Notes under the pieces: model-generated
Database searches by the model: none
Told to the model about the DNA's origin: nothing
Seen by the model: the letters and a program-made list of their open reading frames with translations, nothing else
NCBI GenBank assembly: GCA_963817635.1
Contig: CAWFPR010000001.1
Span: forward strand, 248,001 to 312,000
Reading direction: 5' to 3'
From: CAWFPR01 sp963817635
Lineage (GTDB): Bacteria; Acidobacteriota; Vicinamibacteria; Vicinamibacterales; 2-12-FULL-66-21
DNA: 64,000 bases
Shown here: piece after piece, positions 16,601 to 26,421 of the stretch
Numbering within the stretch: the first letter of the stretch is position 1
Layout: each line of letters starts with the position of its first letter
Position numbers and translations under genes: made by a program

Positions 16601-17860
16601 GTGTCGTGGCGCGCCCTTGCATCGACGGTCCTTGCGGCATCCTGTGCCTGCGCGCCCCGGCCCGACGTCCTCACGATCTCCGGGAGCGTGCTCGGCGCTG
16701 AAGGCGCGGTCCTTCAACGCCAGGTCGCGCGCTTCCGGGAGGCGCACCCGGAGATGCGCATCGAGGTCAGGCCCACGCCCGATGCAGCCGATCAGCGGCA
16801 TCAACTCTACGTGCAGTGGTTGAATGCCTGGTCTCCCGATCCCGACATCCTCCAGCTCGACGTGGTGTGGACCGCTGAGTTCGCGGCGGCCGGGTGGATT
16901 CTGCCGCTCGACGACCTCGGAATGAGCACGGCGGACGCCGCGGGCTTCCTTCCTGCCGCGCTGGAGGCCGATCGCTGGCGTGGCCGCCCCTATGCCGTGC
17001 CCTGGTTCGTCGACGCGGGGATGCTCTACTGGCGCACCGATCTGGCCAGCTCGGCCCCGGCGACGTTCGACGCGCTCCTCGCGGATGCCGAACGCGCCAT
17101 TGCGGCCGGGCGCGTGAGAGATGGTTTCGTCTGGCAGGGCGCCCGGTATGAAGGCCTCGTCACCGTCTTTCTCGAACACCTGACCGGGTTCGGCGGCGCG
17201 ATCCTGGACGACGATGGACAGGTCGTCGTCGATTCGCCGGCTGGCGTGCGCGCCCTCACGTTCATGCGTGACGCGATCTATCGCTACGGGATCGTGCCGC
17301 AGAGCGTGCTGACGTGGCAGGAGGAGCAGACGCGGTTCGCGTTCCAGAACGGGCAGGCGATGTTCATGCGGAACTGGCCGTATGCGGCAGCGCTGCTCGG
17401 CGACCCGAAGGACTCGGCCGTGGCCGGACGCTTTGCCGTGGCGCCGATGCCGAGTGGCGGCGGCCGGCAGGCGGCGGCGCTCGGGGGCGCGCAGCTTGCG
17501 ATCAACGCGCGGACGCGGCAGCGGGATGCCGCCTGGGCGCTCGTCCGGTTCCTGACCGCCCCGGAGCAGATGATCGAGCGCGCGCAAATTGCCGGACAGT
17601 TCCCCGCGCGCCTGAGCGTCTACGACGATCCGCGGCTTGCGCGCGCGCTGCCGATTCCGCCGGCCGCGGCGCGGGAGATCATCGAGCACGCCGTCGCGCG
17701 CCCGACGTCGCCGGTCTACAGTCAGCTCTCGACCATCCTCCAGATCCAGCTGCATCGCGTGCTGACGCGGCAGGAGGAGCCGGCGCGGGCGCTCGCGCTG
17801 GCCGCCCGCGACATGCGACGCCTGCTCGGCAGTGCCGGCCTCGCGAAGGGCGTGTCATGA
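16601..17860 (+). CDS. Sugar ABC transporter substrate-binding lipoprotein
   Basis: A 419-residue family-1 solute-binding protein with an N-terminal export signal and Cys residues near 15-17 (LAASCAC). Core motifs: FREAHPEMRIEVRPTP, YVQWLNAWSPDPDILQLDVV, WTAEFAAAGWILPLDDL, PYAVPWFVDAGMLYWRTDL. These are close to trehalose/maltose-type (ThuE, LpqY) binding proteins. It delivers sugar to the two permeases encoded next; the ATG of the first permease overlaps this stop by 4 nt. The exact sugar (trehalose, maltose or another alpha-glucoside) cannot be set from sequence alone. Confidence 0.88.
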   Translation: MSWRALASTVLAASCACAPRPDVLTISGSVLGAEGAVLQRQVARFREAHPEMRIEVRPTPDAADQRHQLYVQWLNAWSPDPDILQLDVVWTAEFAAAGWILPLDDLGMSTADAAGFLPAALEADRWRGRPYAVPWFVDAGMLYWRTDLASSAPATFDALLADAERAIAAGRVRDGFVWQGARYEGLVTVFLEHLTGFGGAILDDDGQVVVDSPAGVRALTFMRDAIYRYGIVPQSVLTWQEEQTRFAFQNGQAMFMRNWPYAAALLGDPKDSAVAGRFAVAPMPSGGGRQAAALGGAQLAINARTRQRDAAWALVRFLTAPEQMIERAQIAGQFPARLSVYDDPRLARALPIPPAAAREIIEHAVARPTSPVYSQLSTILQIQLHRVLTRQEEPARALALAARDMRRLLGSAGLAKGVS

Positions 17861-18718
17861 ACGCTCAGCTTGCCCGCCGCGAGGCGCGCTTCGCCTGGCT
17901 GCTGCTCGCGCCCGCGCTTATCCTGCTGGCCGCGATCGCCGTTGCGCCGGTGGCGCTGACCGGCGTGGGAATCGCTGCACCATCACGACCTGCGGATGCC
18001 GTGGCTCGGCCGTCCGTTCGTGGGTCTCGCCAACTACCGTGCGGCGCTGCACGACGCCCGGCTGGGCCAGGCGGCGCTGCACACGGCGATCTTCACGACC
18101 ATCAGCGTCGCGCTGGAGCTGGTCTTCGGACTCGCGCTGGCCCTGGCGCTCGAGACGCTCGCGCGCGGCCGCACGATGGCGCGAATCGTGGTCCTGCTGC
18201 CGTGGGCGCTTCCGACGGTCGTCGCGGCGCTCGTCTGGCGTTTCATGTTCGACAGCCAGACGGGGCTGGCCGGCGGCGTCGAGTGGCTGTCGCGGCCGTA
18301 CGCCGCGTGGGTGCCGATCGTGCTCGGCGACGTATGGAAGAGCACGCCGTTCGTGGCGCTCCTGCTCCTGGCCGGGCTCCAGGGCATCGATGCGTCACTC
18401 TACGAAGCGGCGCGGCTCGACGGCGCCGGCGCGTGGCGGCGCTTCCGCGAGATCACGCTGCCGCTGCTCGGTCCGGCCATCGGCGTCGCGCTCGTCTTCC
18501 GCGCGCTCGACGCCGTCCGCGTGTTCGACCTCGTCTACGTCCTGACGGGAGGCGGCCCCGGCACCGCGACAGAGGTCATCTCGCTCTACGCCTTCACGAC
18601 GCTGCTCCAGGACCTGCGCTTCGGCTACGGATCGGCGCTGTCGATGATCACGTTCGCGGCGGCGTTCACCCTGGCGCTCGCGTACGTGCGGGCGCTCCCG
18701 GCGGGAGACACGCGGTGA
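17857..18718 (+). CDS. Sugar ABC transporter permease 1 (MalF/ThuF type), frameshift near 17962
   Basis: ATG 17857 gives MNAQLARREARFAWLLLAP and a first helix. The frame shifts at about 17955-17968, after which the expected family sequence resumes as AWESLHHHDLRMPWLGRPFV, GLANYRAAL. Six helices and the ATPase-coupling EAA loop (YEAARLDGAGAWRRFREITL PLLG) are intact. About 286 residues are expected. It forms the membrane channel with the next gene, coupled by GTGA. One base inserted or lost explains the break; no functional loss need be assumed. Confidence 0.85.
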
Positions 18719-19554
18719 GCGCGGGGCGCGCACCACGATCGGCGACGGGACGGTGGACGCGACCCGCGGTCGCGCTCCTGCTGGCGGCCTGGGCCTTTCC
18801 CATCTACTGGATGATTGTCGCGTCGCTCACGCCGGAACGTCACCTGTTCGCTACCCCCGCTATCTTCCCGCTCGAGCCGACGCTTGCGCACTATCGGGCG
18901 CTCTTCACCGAGCGGCAGTTCTGGCTGCCGATCCGCAACTCCCTGATCGTCGCCGGCTCGACGGCGGCGTTCGCCATCGTGCTGGCGGTGCCGGCGGCCT
19001 ACGCGCTCGCGCGGCTGCGCTTCGGCGGTCGCGCGGCCGTGAGCGCGGCGATCCTGGCCGTGTCGGTCTTTCCGCAGATTTCGATTCTCTCGCCGCTGTT
19101 CCTTCTGCTGCGCGCGCTCGGTCTCATCGACACGTATCCGGGGCTCGTCGTTCCGTACCTGACGTTCTCGCTGCCGCTGGCCGTCTGGCTGATGACGGGG
19201 TTCTTCCGCCAGCTTCCGCGCGAGCTCGAGGAAGCGGCGCTGATGGACGGCGCCGGGCGCGTCCGCGCCGCGCTCGAGATCATGCTGCCGCTGGCCGCCC
19301 CGGCGATCGCCACGACCGCGATCCTGACGTTCCTGTATGCGTGGAACGAGTTCCTCTTCGCGCTCTCGTTCACGCTCGGCCCAGAGCGGCAGACGGTCCC
19401 GGTCGCGATTGCGCTGTTCCGCGGCCAGTACCAGGTGCCCTGGGGACAGGTGCTGGCCGCGGCCGTCGTCGCGTCGGTGCCCGTCGCCGCCGTCGTCCTC
19501 GTGTTCCAGCGGCGTATCGTCAGCGGCCTGACGGCCGGCGCGGTGAAGGGCTGA
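18715..19554 (+). CDS. Sugar ABC transporter permease 2 (MalG/ThuG type)
   Basis: A 279-residue inner-membrane protein starting at GTG 18715, which overlaps the previous stop by 4 nt. It has six helices and the conserved EAA loop (LEEAALMDGAGRVRAALEIM, then LPLAAPAIATTAIL). The N-terminal motif SLTPERHLFATPAIFPLEPT is typical of this subunit. It pairs with permease 1 to make the sugar channel and docks on the ATPase encoded directly after. Confidence 0.92.
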   Translation: MSAGRAPRSATGRWTRPAVALLLAAWAFPIYWMIVASLTPERHLFATPAIFPLEPTLAHYRALFTERQFWLPIRNSLIVAGSTAAFAIVLAVPAAYALARLRFGGRAAVSAAILAVSVFPQISILSPLFLLLRALGLIDTYPGLVVPYLTFSLPLAVWLMTGFFRQLPRELEEAALMDGAGRVRAALEIMLPLAAPAIATTAILTFLYAWNEFLFALSFTLGPERQTVPVAIALFRGQYQVPWGQVLAAAVVASVPVAAVVLVFQRRIVSGLTAGAVKG

Positions 19555-19556
19555 GG

Positions 19557-20594
19557 ATGGCGACAATTCGACTCGACGGCATCACGAAGGCGTTCAGCGG
19601 CGGACGGGTAGCGCTGCGCGCGATCGACCTGACGATCGCCGGCGGCGAGCGGCTGGCGCTCGTCGGGCCGTCGGGCAGCGGCAAGAGCACGCTGCTGCGG
19701 ATCGTCGCGGGCCTCGAGGCGCCGACCAGCGGCCGCGTGCTGATCGACGACCGCGACGTCACGGGCGTGCCGCCCGAGCACCGTGATCTCGCAATGGTGT
19801 TCCAGAGCTACGCGCTCTATCCGCACAAGAGCGTGCGGGAGAACCTCGCGTTCGGGCTGCGGGTGCGGCGCCTGCCGGCCGCCGACATTCGCGCGCGCGT
19901 GGAACGGACGGCGGCGGCCCTCGGCATCGCGGAGCTGCTCGACCGCCGGCCCTCGCAGCTCTCGGGCGGCCAACGCCAGCGCGTGGCGCTCGGCCGCGCG
20001 ATCGTGCGCGAGCCGCGCGCGTTCCTGTTCGACGAGCCGCTCTCGAACCTCGACCCGCGGCTGCGCGGCGACACCCGCGTCGAGCTGGTGGAGCTGCACG
20101 GCCGGCTTGGCGCGACGATGGTCTACGTGACGCACGACCAGGAGGAAGCGATGACGCTTGGCCAGCGCATCGCGGTCCTGCGCGACGGGGCGATCGAGCA
20201 GGTGGCCGCGCCCCGCGACGTGTACCTGCGGCCCGCCAGCGTGTTCGTCGCGCAGTTCGTCGGGTCGCCGCCGATGAACCTCTTCCCGCTCGACGCGGCC
20301 GCATTGCGCGAACGGTTCGCACCGCCGCCCGCCGCCGCGAGCGCCGGTGTGCGCCCGCACGACGTGCAGGTCGTCCCGCCGGGCGCCGGCATGGACGCGA
20401 CCATCGACGTCGTCGAGCTGACGGGCCCCGCCCAGCACCTGCACCTGCGCGCCGCGGCGCAGCGCGTGCTCGCGGTCGCGCCGCCGACGCCGCTCCGCCA
20501 GCCGGGCGAGCGTGTCGGGATCGACTTCGACATGCGCCGCGTACATTTCTTCGATCGCGACGGCCGTCGCGTCGAAAGGGAGACACAGTCATGA
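19557..20594 (+). CDS. Sugar ABC transporter ATPase (MalK/UgpC type)
   Basis: This 345-residue ATPase has Walker A GPSGSGKST (about residues 36-44), Q-loop VFQSYALYPHKSV, signature LSGGQRQRVALGRA, Walker B FLFDEPLSNLD, H-loop THDQEEA and a C-terminal TOBE region (from about 250; VGSPPMNLFPL, GVRPHDVQVV). The TOBE extension is what sets importer ATPases of the MalK group apart. ATG 19557 lies 2 nt after the permease stop, and its own stop overlaps the next gene. It powers uptake by the three preceding products. Confidence 0.93.
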   Translation: MATIRLDGITKAFSGGRVALRAIDLTIAGGERLALVGPSGSGKSTLLRIVAGLEAPTSGRVLIDDRDVTGVPPEHRDLAMVFQSYALYPHKSVRENLAFGLRVRRLPAADIRARVERTAAALGIAELLDRRPSQLSGGQRQRVALGRAIVREPRAFLFDEPLSNLDPRLRGDTRVELVELHGRLGATMVYVTHDQEEAMTLGQRIAVLRDGAIEQVAAPRDVYLRPASVFVAQFVGSPPMNLFPLDAAALRERFAPPPAAASAGVRPHDVQVVPPGAGMDATIDVVELTGPAQHLHLRAAAQRVLAVAPPTPLRQPGERVGIDFDMRRVHFFDRDGRRVERETQS

Positions 20595-21709
20595 TCGCCG
20601 TCCTCGCGCTGCTGCCGTTCGTCCTGCTGCGGGCGCCGCTCCAGAGTGACGCCGCGGCAGTCGAAGCGCGGGAGCGGGCGATCGCCGCGGCGCTCCACTC
20701 GCACGACCGCGCGACGTTCGACGAGACGCTTGCGCCGGACTTCGTCCTGCGCGCGAGCCCCGACATCGACCGCGCGCAATGGATACAGAACGCGGTCTCG
20801 CTCTGCTGGGGCGACCATTCCGACATCGGCGACTTCAGCGCCCGCAGGGCCGGCGACGCGGTGGTGGCGACCTTCGTCCTCACGTTCTACGTGGATCCCG
20901 GCACGTGCCAGCCGGCCGTGCTGCGCAGCCTGGTGACCGACGTCTGGACGCACGAGGGAAACCGCTGGACGCTGCGGGTGCGCCATGCCGGTCCGGTGCC
21001 GGCCGCCGGCGTCGCCGGGCAGTTCGGCGCCGTGCCACTGCCGCCGCCGGTCTGGAGCGTGACGGGCGAACTGTCGCTGCTGGCCACCTCCGGCAACTCG
21101 TCCACGCGCACGCTCGGCCTGTCGAGCAATGCGATGCACCGCGCCGCGCGCTCGGTCACCGATCTGCACGTGGCCTACCTGACGAGTTCGGCCGACCAGG
21201 TGACGCGCGCGCGCGCGACGACGGTCCAGGCGCGGCACGCCGTCACGCTGACGAAGCAGCTCGGCGTGTTCGGCCGCGGCGCCTACGCGCGCGATCGCTT
21301 CGCCGGGATCGAGAACCGCGCCAGCGTCGAGGGGGGCCTCACCTACACGCCGGCGCTGCCTCCGCGCCATTCGTTCCGGGCGGATGCGGGTGTCGGGATT
21401 CACCTCGGAATCCCGCGTCGCCGCCGACACGCTCCGGTTCGCCATCGCGACGGGAGCGGCCCAGTACGGCTGGAAGTTCCGCACCGGCTCCGACATCCAG
21501 GAGGCGGCGAACGATAACGGCCGATCTCGGGCAGGGCGCCAACTGGCGCGCGACCAATGCGCTGGCGCTCACCGTGTCGATGACGACGAGGCTGTCGCTG
21601 AAGGCGTCGAACGCGATCGAGTACCGTCACCTGCCGGTGCCGGGGTTCGGCCGGACCGACGTGCGAACGGCCGTCGCGCCTGGTGTTCTCGTTCGACAAG
21701 CGGCCCTGA
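20591..21709 (+). CDS. NTF2-like domain fused to a DUF481 outer-membrane barrel, three frame breaks
   Basis: The coupled ATG at 20591 gives a signal peptide, then an NTF2/DUF4440-like domain at residues 20-135 (RERAIAAALHSHDRATFDET), then a DUF481 barrel start (VTGELSLLATSGNSSTRTLG). The barrel continues only if the frame is changed near 21390 (VAADTLRFAIATGAAQYGWK), near 21515 (ADLGQGANWRATNALALTV) and near 21680 (LVFSFDKRP, then TGA 21707-21709). DUF481 proteins are salt-induced outer-membrane barrels. Fusion to an NTF2 domain and placement in a sugar-import operon suggest the outer-membrane entry route for that sugar, which is inference. Three breaks in 300 nt point to poor local consensus or real decay. 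Confidence 0.65.
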
Positions 21710-21713
21710 CGCG

Positions 21714-21739
21714 TTGTCTGGCGGTTCGTGTTGTACAGT
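21714..21739 (+). promoter_or_regulatory. Probable promoter of the ABC exporter genes
   Basis: TTGTCT (21714-21719) and TACAGT (21734-21739) are separated by 14 nt, somewhat short for a sigma-70 promoter. The ATG at 21754 follows 14 nt after the -10 with no clear ribosome site, so the mRNA may be almost leaderless. It lies directly after the DUF481 stop. Confidence 0.4.
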
Positions 21740-21753
21740 GGCCATCACACGTC

Positions 21754-22482
21754 ATGATTGCCGTCACGAACCTCACGAAGCTGTACGGCGAGTTCCGCGC
21801 GGTCGATTCGCTGTCGTTCGCCGCGGCCCCGGGCGAAATCGTCGGCCTCATCGGCCCCAACGGCGCCGGCAAGACCTCGACGCTGCGATGCATCGCCGGC
21901 ATCCAGGCGCCGACGAGCGGCTCGATTGCCGTCTGCGGCCACGACATCGTCCAGGCGCCGATCGAAGCCAAGCGCCGGCTGGCCTTCTTTGCCGACGAGC
22001 CCCATCTGTTCGAGTACCTGACGGTGATGGAGCACCTGCGGCTGACCGCGCGGATCTACGGCGTGCGCGATTTCGACGCGCGGGTTCGTGCTCTGCTGGC
22101 TGAGCTCGAACTGACCGGCAGGGAGGACGCGCTTCCGGCCGAACTCTCCCGAGGCATGAAGCAGAAGGTGGCGATCGCGTGCGGGCTGGTGCACGAACCG
22201 GGTGCGCTGCTCTTCGACGAACCGCTCACCGGCCTCGATCCGCTCGGCATCCGCCGGATGAAGGAAACCATTCTGGCGGTGGCGCGCGCCGGCGCGAGCA
22301 TCATCGTCTCGTCGCACCTGCTGCACCTCGTCGAGGAAATCTGCACGCGGATCGTCATCATCGACCGCGGTGTCAAGGTCGCGGACGGGACGCTCGCCGA
22401 GCTGTCGGCCATGGCGCACACGGCGGGCGCCGGGTCGAATCTCGAACAGATCTTCCTGGCGGTGACGGCGCGGCAGGCCTGA
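21754..22482 (+). CDS. ABC-2-type transporter ATPase
   Basis: A 242-residue ATPase with Walker A GPNGAGKTST (residues about 35-44), a Q-loop region replaced by FFADEPHLFEYLTV, signature LSRGMKQKVAIACG, Walker B LLFDEPLTGLD and H-loop SSHLLH. This is the CcmA/NatA-like exporter class, which partners ABC-2 membrane proteins. The downstream membrane gene starts 1 nt after its stop and is its evident partner. The cargo is unknown. Confidence 0.9.
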   Translation: MIAVTNLTKLYGEFRAVDSLSFAAAPGEIVGLIGPNGAGKTSTLRCIAGIQAPTSGSIAVCGHDIVQAPIEAKRRLAFFADEPHLFEYLTVMEHLRLTARIYGVRDFDARVRALLAELELTGREDALPAELSRGMKQKVAIACGLVHEPGALLFDEPLTGLDPLGIRRMKETILAVARAGASIIVSSHLLHLVEEICTRIVIIDRGVKVADGTLAELSAMAHTAGAGSNLEQIFLAVTARQA

Positions 22483-24203
22483 ATGGGCGCCCTGCTCTAC
22501 CTCACCCTCTGTTCGGCGAAGAACCGGCTGCGGTCCCGGTTGCGCCGGCTGCGCGAGGCGAGGTACGCGATCGGCCTGCTGGTCGGCATCGGCTATTTCA
22601 CGTTGATTCTGCGTCCCGGGCGCACGCGGCGGGGCGGCATGGTCGGGCTGCTCGCGTCGGCGCGTGACCCGATCGGGCTCGCGGGCAGCGTCGTGCTCTT
22701 CGTCATCGTCGCGCTCGCCTGGCTGTGGCCGTCGAAGAGCACCGCGCGGCGTTGTCGTTCACCCGCGCCGACGTGCAGTTCCTGTTTCCGGCGCCGATCA
22801 GCCGGCGCCAGCTGATCGCGTACAAACTCGTGCGCATGCAGATCGGGACGCTGATCAGCAGCGCCATCATGACGCTGTTCTTCCGGCCGGGCTCGCTGAC
22901 AGCCGGCTGGATCTTCTTCCTCGGCATCTCGCTGGCCACGTCCATCCTCATCGTGCACCTGACGGCTGTCTCGCTCAGCCGGGCGAGCATCATCGAGCAC
23001 GGGCGCGCGGGGCTCGCGCGCCAGTGGCTGCCGCTCTTCCTCGTCATGGGATCGGCGGCCGTCCTGGCCGGTGCGGTGATGTCCGCCTGGCCCCAGCTGT
23101 CCACACTGCGGCAGCCGGGCGCGATCATGACCGAACTGCAGCGCATCACATCGAGCGGGCTCCCTGCGGTTGTCCTGTGGCCATTTCGCGCCGTGGTCCG
23201 CGTTCCGCTGGCCTCGTCGGCCGCGGAGTTCCTGCGGGCCCTTCCGGCGGCGCTGCTGCTCTACGGGCTGAACTTCGCGTGGGCGGTGCGGTCCGACGCA
23301 GCCTTCGAGGAGGCCTCGGCGGAACTCGCCGAAAAGGTCGCGCGCATCCGTCAGGGCGCGCAGCCGATCGTCGGCGCCGTGCGCAAGCGCCCGGCGCCGT
23401 TCCGGCTCTCGACGAGCGGCCCGGCGGAAATCGCGCTCCTCTGGAAGAACCTGATCATGCTCGGGCGCTACGCGACGCTGAAGCGCGCCGCGGTGTTCCT
23501 GCCCGCCGCGATCGTCCTGGGGATGCTCGCGAGCCTCAATGCCAGGAAGGCCGGTGCCGCGGATACCATCGGGCTCTTCTGCGGGCTGTTCGCGCTCATG
23601 ACCGTCTTCATGGGCCCGCTCATGATCAGGAACGACCTGCGGCGCGATCTCGAGCGGCTCGCGGTGCTCAAGACGTGGCCCGTCCGGGGCGCCGTCCTCT
23701 TCCGCGGCGAGGCGCTCGCGCCTGCCGCGGTCCTGACCGTTGTCGCGTGGATCTTCATCCTCGGCGCGAGCGCCTCGACCAGCCGCGTGTTCCAGCAACT
23801 CGGCATCGACGGACTCGGCGCGCGGCTGTCCTACACACTGGCGGCGCTCATCCTCGCTCCCGGGCTCATCGCCGCGCAGGTCATCGTGCAGAACGCCGTG
23901 GCGCTCCTGTTTCCCTCGTGGATGTCGATCGGCCCGACGCGCGCGCGGGGCCTGGACGTCATGGGGCAGCGCATGCTGATGATGGCGGCCATGGTGGTGA
24001 CGCTCATCATCGCCGTTCTGCCCGCGGCCCTCTTCGCCGGCGTCGCGGCCGCGGCGATCTACTTCACGATGTCGGTCATTCCGGTGATCGTGCCGGCCGC
24101 CGTGATCACGGCGCTCCTCGCTGCCGAGTGCCTGCTCGCCAGCGAAGCGCTCGGGCGCACGATGGACCGGATCGATCCTTCCGCCATCGACGCCGTCGAG
24201 TAG
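22483..24203 (+). CDS. Putative ABC exporter membrane subunit, frameshift near 22735
   Basis: ATG 22483 abuts the ATPase stop. The N-terminal frame gives LYLTLCSAKNRLRSRLRRLR and two helices up to about 22735, where the frame shifts into AALSFTRADVQFLFPAPISR RQLIAYKL, a motif conserved in large 'putative ABC exporter' membrane proteins. Eight to ten further hydrophobic segments follow. Expected length is about 573 residues. With the preceding ATPase it should form an efflux complex. One indel explains the break. Confidence 0.75.
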
Positions 24204-24250
24204 CGGGCCTTCACGATTTCTTCACACGGAACGACGACCATGGGGTCGTC

Positions 24251-25282
24251 GTGCCCCCATATCTACGAGCCGCGTCACTCGCCGGCGCGATCGCCATCGG
24301 CGCCGCGCTGGGCGTCCAGGCTGGACAGGAGCGAGCGCCACAGGCGCTCGACGCGGCCGCGCGCCGGCGGGCGGTCGAGGCGCTGGCTGACGTCATCGAC
24401 CGCAACTACGTGCTGCCCGAGGTGGCCTCGGCGCTCGGGAAACATCTGCGCACGGCGCTCGCGGCCGGCGCCTACGACGCGAGCGCCACAGCGGACGCGC
24501 TCGCGCGGCAGCTCACGTCCGACCTCCAATCCTGGAGCCGCGACCGGCACCTGCGCGTCGTCACGAGCGACGCGACCCGCAGCGGGCAGGTCATCGCCCG
24601 GGGCAGCCCGCCGCCGGGACGAGGCGGGGGCGAACCCATCGTCGTCATCGAGACCGGGCCGGGACGCGGCGGCCCGCCGAACTTCGGGTTCGCGCGCGTC
24701 GAGATCCTCGACGGCAATATCGGCTACCTGGACCTGCGCGGGTTCCGGCCCGAGCCGGCCGCGCGGGACACGGCCTCGGCAGCGATGGCGTTCGTCGCGC
24801 ACAGCCGGGCCGTCATCATCGACCTGCGCCGCAACGGCGGCGGCTCGCCGGACATGGTCCGCTATCTCGCGAGCTACTTCTTCGACGACACGCCGGTGCT
24901 GCTCAACCGTTTCTTCGACCGCCCGTCGAACACGGCGACCGAACAGACGACGATCGACGTGCCGGGCACGCGGATGCCGCACGTCCCGCTCTACATCCTG
25001 ACGAGCGGGCGCACGTTCTCGGCGGCCGAGGCCTTCAGCTATTCGCTCCAGGCGCTGAAACGCGCCACCGTGGTCGGCGAGGTCACGGGGGGTGGCGCCC
25101 ATCCGACCGTGGACATGCCCGTGACGCCGGACCTCGTGGCGGTCGTTCCCGTGGCGCGATCGATCAACCCGGTCACCGGCACCGACTGGGAGGGTGTGGG
25201 TGTCCAGCCCGACATTCGCGTCCCGGCCGGCGACGCCCTGGACCGCGCGCTCGACGAGGCGCGCAAGCGAATCGGCAGCTGA
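24251..25282 (+). CDS. S41-family (C-terminal processing-like) peptidase
   Basis: From GTG 24251 a signal peptide (AASLAGAIAIGAALGVQAG) leads into a Peptidase_S41_N domain (VEALADVIDRNYVLPEVASA) and the tail-specific protease fold: GNIGYLDLRGF, IIDLRRNGGGSPDMVRYLAS, TSGRTFSAAEAFSYSLQALK with the nucleophile Ser, and GEVTGGGAHPT. The layout without a PDZ domain resembles interphotoreceptor retinoid-binding-protein-like S41 members. It probably trims periplasmic peptides. An ATG at 24240 exists in another frame, so the exact start is uncertain. It stands 47 nt after the exporter gene. Confidence 0.85.
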   Translation: MPPYLRAASLAGAIAIGAALGVQAGQERAPQALDAAARRRAVEALADVIDRNYVLPEVASALGKHLRTALAAGAYDASATADALARQLTSDLQSWSRDRHLRVVTSDATRSGQVIARGSPPPGRGGGEPIVVIETGPGRGGPPNFGFARVEILDGNIGYLDLRGFRPEPAARDTASAAMAFVAHSRAVIIDLRRNGGGSPDMVRYLASYFFDDTPVLLNRFFDRPSNTATEQTTIDVPGTRMPHVPLYILTSGRTFSAAEAFSYSLQALKRATVVGEVTGGGAHPTVDMPVTPDLVAVVPVARSINPVTGTDWEGVGVQPDIRVPAGDALDRALDEARKRIGS

Positions 25283-25448
25283 CGGATTTCCGGCACCGCC
25301 CCGTTGGCCGCGGCAGAGTCCCCCCCGCCCGCCATCATCTATGTGTGGAAAATCTCCGGAAAACGGCAGTTGGCGTCGCGCGCCGGTATGCCGTCCCGCT
25401 ATTTGCACAGTCCCATCCCGACTCCGCGGATTGAAAGGACGGCTCCCG

Positions 25449-26408
25449 ATGGACGCACCCACCGCCACCACAGTCGGCGATCTCGTTGGCCGCCTGCCCC
25501 TCGACGGGGCCGGGCGTGAGCTGGCCCTCCTGCGGCTCACCGACCTGTTCGCCGATCGCGAGGCGACGGCCGCGGTGCGCGCCGCCGCGGCGCGTGCGCG
25601 CGATTCGCTGCGTCAGGAAGAGCCCCAGGGAGCCTCGGTCGCCAACGCGGTGTCGGCTGCGAGCGCGCTCTCGGAGCTGGAGCACATCACGACCTCGGCG
25701 ATCGGCCACGACCTGGCGAACGACGCGATCCGCCGCGAGCAGCTGGCGCGCGCGCTCGTCAATCCCGCCTTCGTCGCGCTCGTCCCCACCTGGATCACCG
25801 AAATGCGGCAGGTTGCCGGCATGGCTCCCGGTTCAGGGGCGTGCACGATCGGCACCGCGATGCAGTTGTGGCTGTGGACGCTGGCGCACGTGCAGGGCGG
25901 CTCCGACGGTGCGGCGGTCTCCGAGCTTGGCGAGGCCTTCGGTCCGCTGGTCGGGGCTCGCGCGCAAATCCTGGAAGTCGTCGGCGAAGGCCTGGCCTCC
26001 AGCTCAGGACCAGCCCGCCAGTTCTACACCGACCTGTGCCATACGCAGGCCGCCCGCGCGGCAGGCAGCGTCGCCACGCTGTGCGCCGAGATCGTGTTCG
26101 GCTCGCGGCGCCACGCGGCGTGGGACTCCGAGGGCTGTGCGTCCTGCTATTGCGCCGACGATCTGGACTCGCTCGAAGGCTGGATCCCGGGCATCGCGAG
26201 CTCGGCACGGGCCCATGAGGACGTGATCGAATCGGACGGTTCGCACCCGATCAAGGCCGGACCGTGCGCCTCGGCGAAAGGACTCGACACCTTCGTGCGG
26301 CTGCGCGCGAAGCTGGACGGCTGCCTGACCGGCGCCCGCCTGGCGAGGACCCGCGCCGCCGCCGCCCTGCCATCGATTCTCGCCGGTACCATTGTTTCCA
26401 CGCGCTGA
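25449..26408 (+). CDS. Unknown soluble protein with a Cys-rich motif, paired with an acyl-CoA dehydrogenase
   Basis: A 319-residue helical protein starting at ATG 25449 after GAAAGGA. There is no signal peptide. The notable feature is EGCASCYCADDLDSLEGWIP (about residues 220-240) with further Cys at SGACTIG, DLCHTQ, TLCAEI, GPCASA and DGCLTG. The Cys set could bind a metal or iron-sulphur cluster. The acyl-CoA dehydrogenase gene follows after 13 nt, so they form an operon. I do not recognise the family. The 166 nt before it contain no gene. Confidence 0.55.
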   Translation: MDAPTATTVGDLVGRLPLDGAGRELALLRLTDLFADREATAAVRAAAARARDSLRQEEPQGASVANAVSAASALSELEHITTSAIGHDLANDAIRREQLARALVNPAFVALVPTWITEMRQVAGMAPGSGACTIGTAMQLWLWTLAHVQGGSDGAAVSELGEAFGPLVGARAQILEVVGEGLASSSGPARQFYTDLCHTQAARAAGSVATLCAEIVFGSRRHAAWDSEGCASCYCADDLDSLEGWIPGIASSARAHEDVIESDGSHPIKAGPCASAKGLDTFVRLRAKLDGCLTGARLARTRAAAALPSILAGTIVSTR

Positions 26409-26421
26409 GGGGACGACTGCG

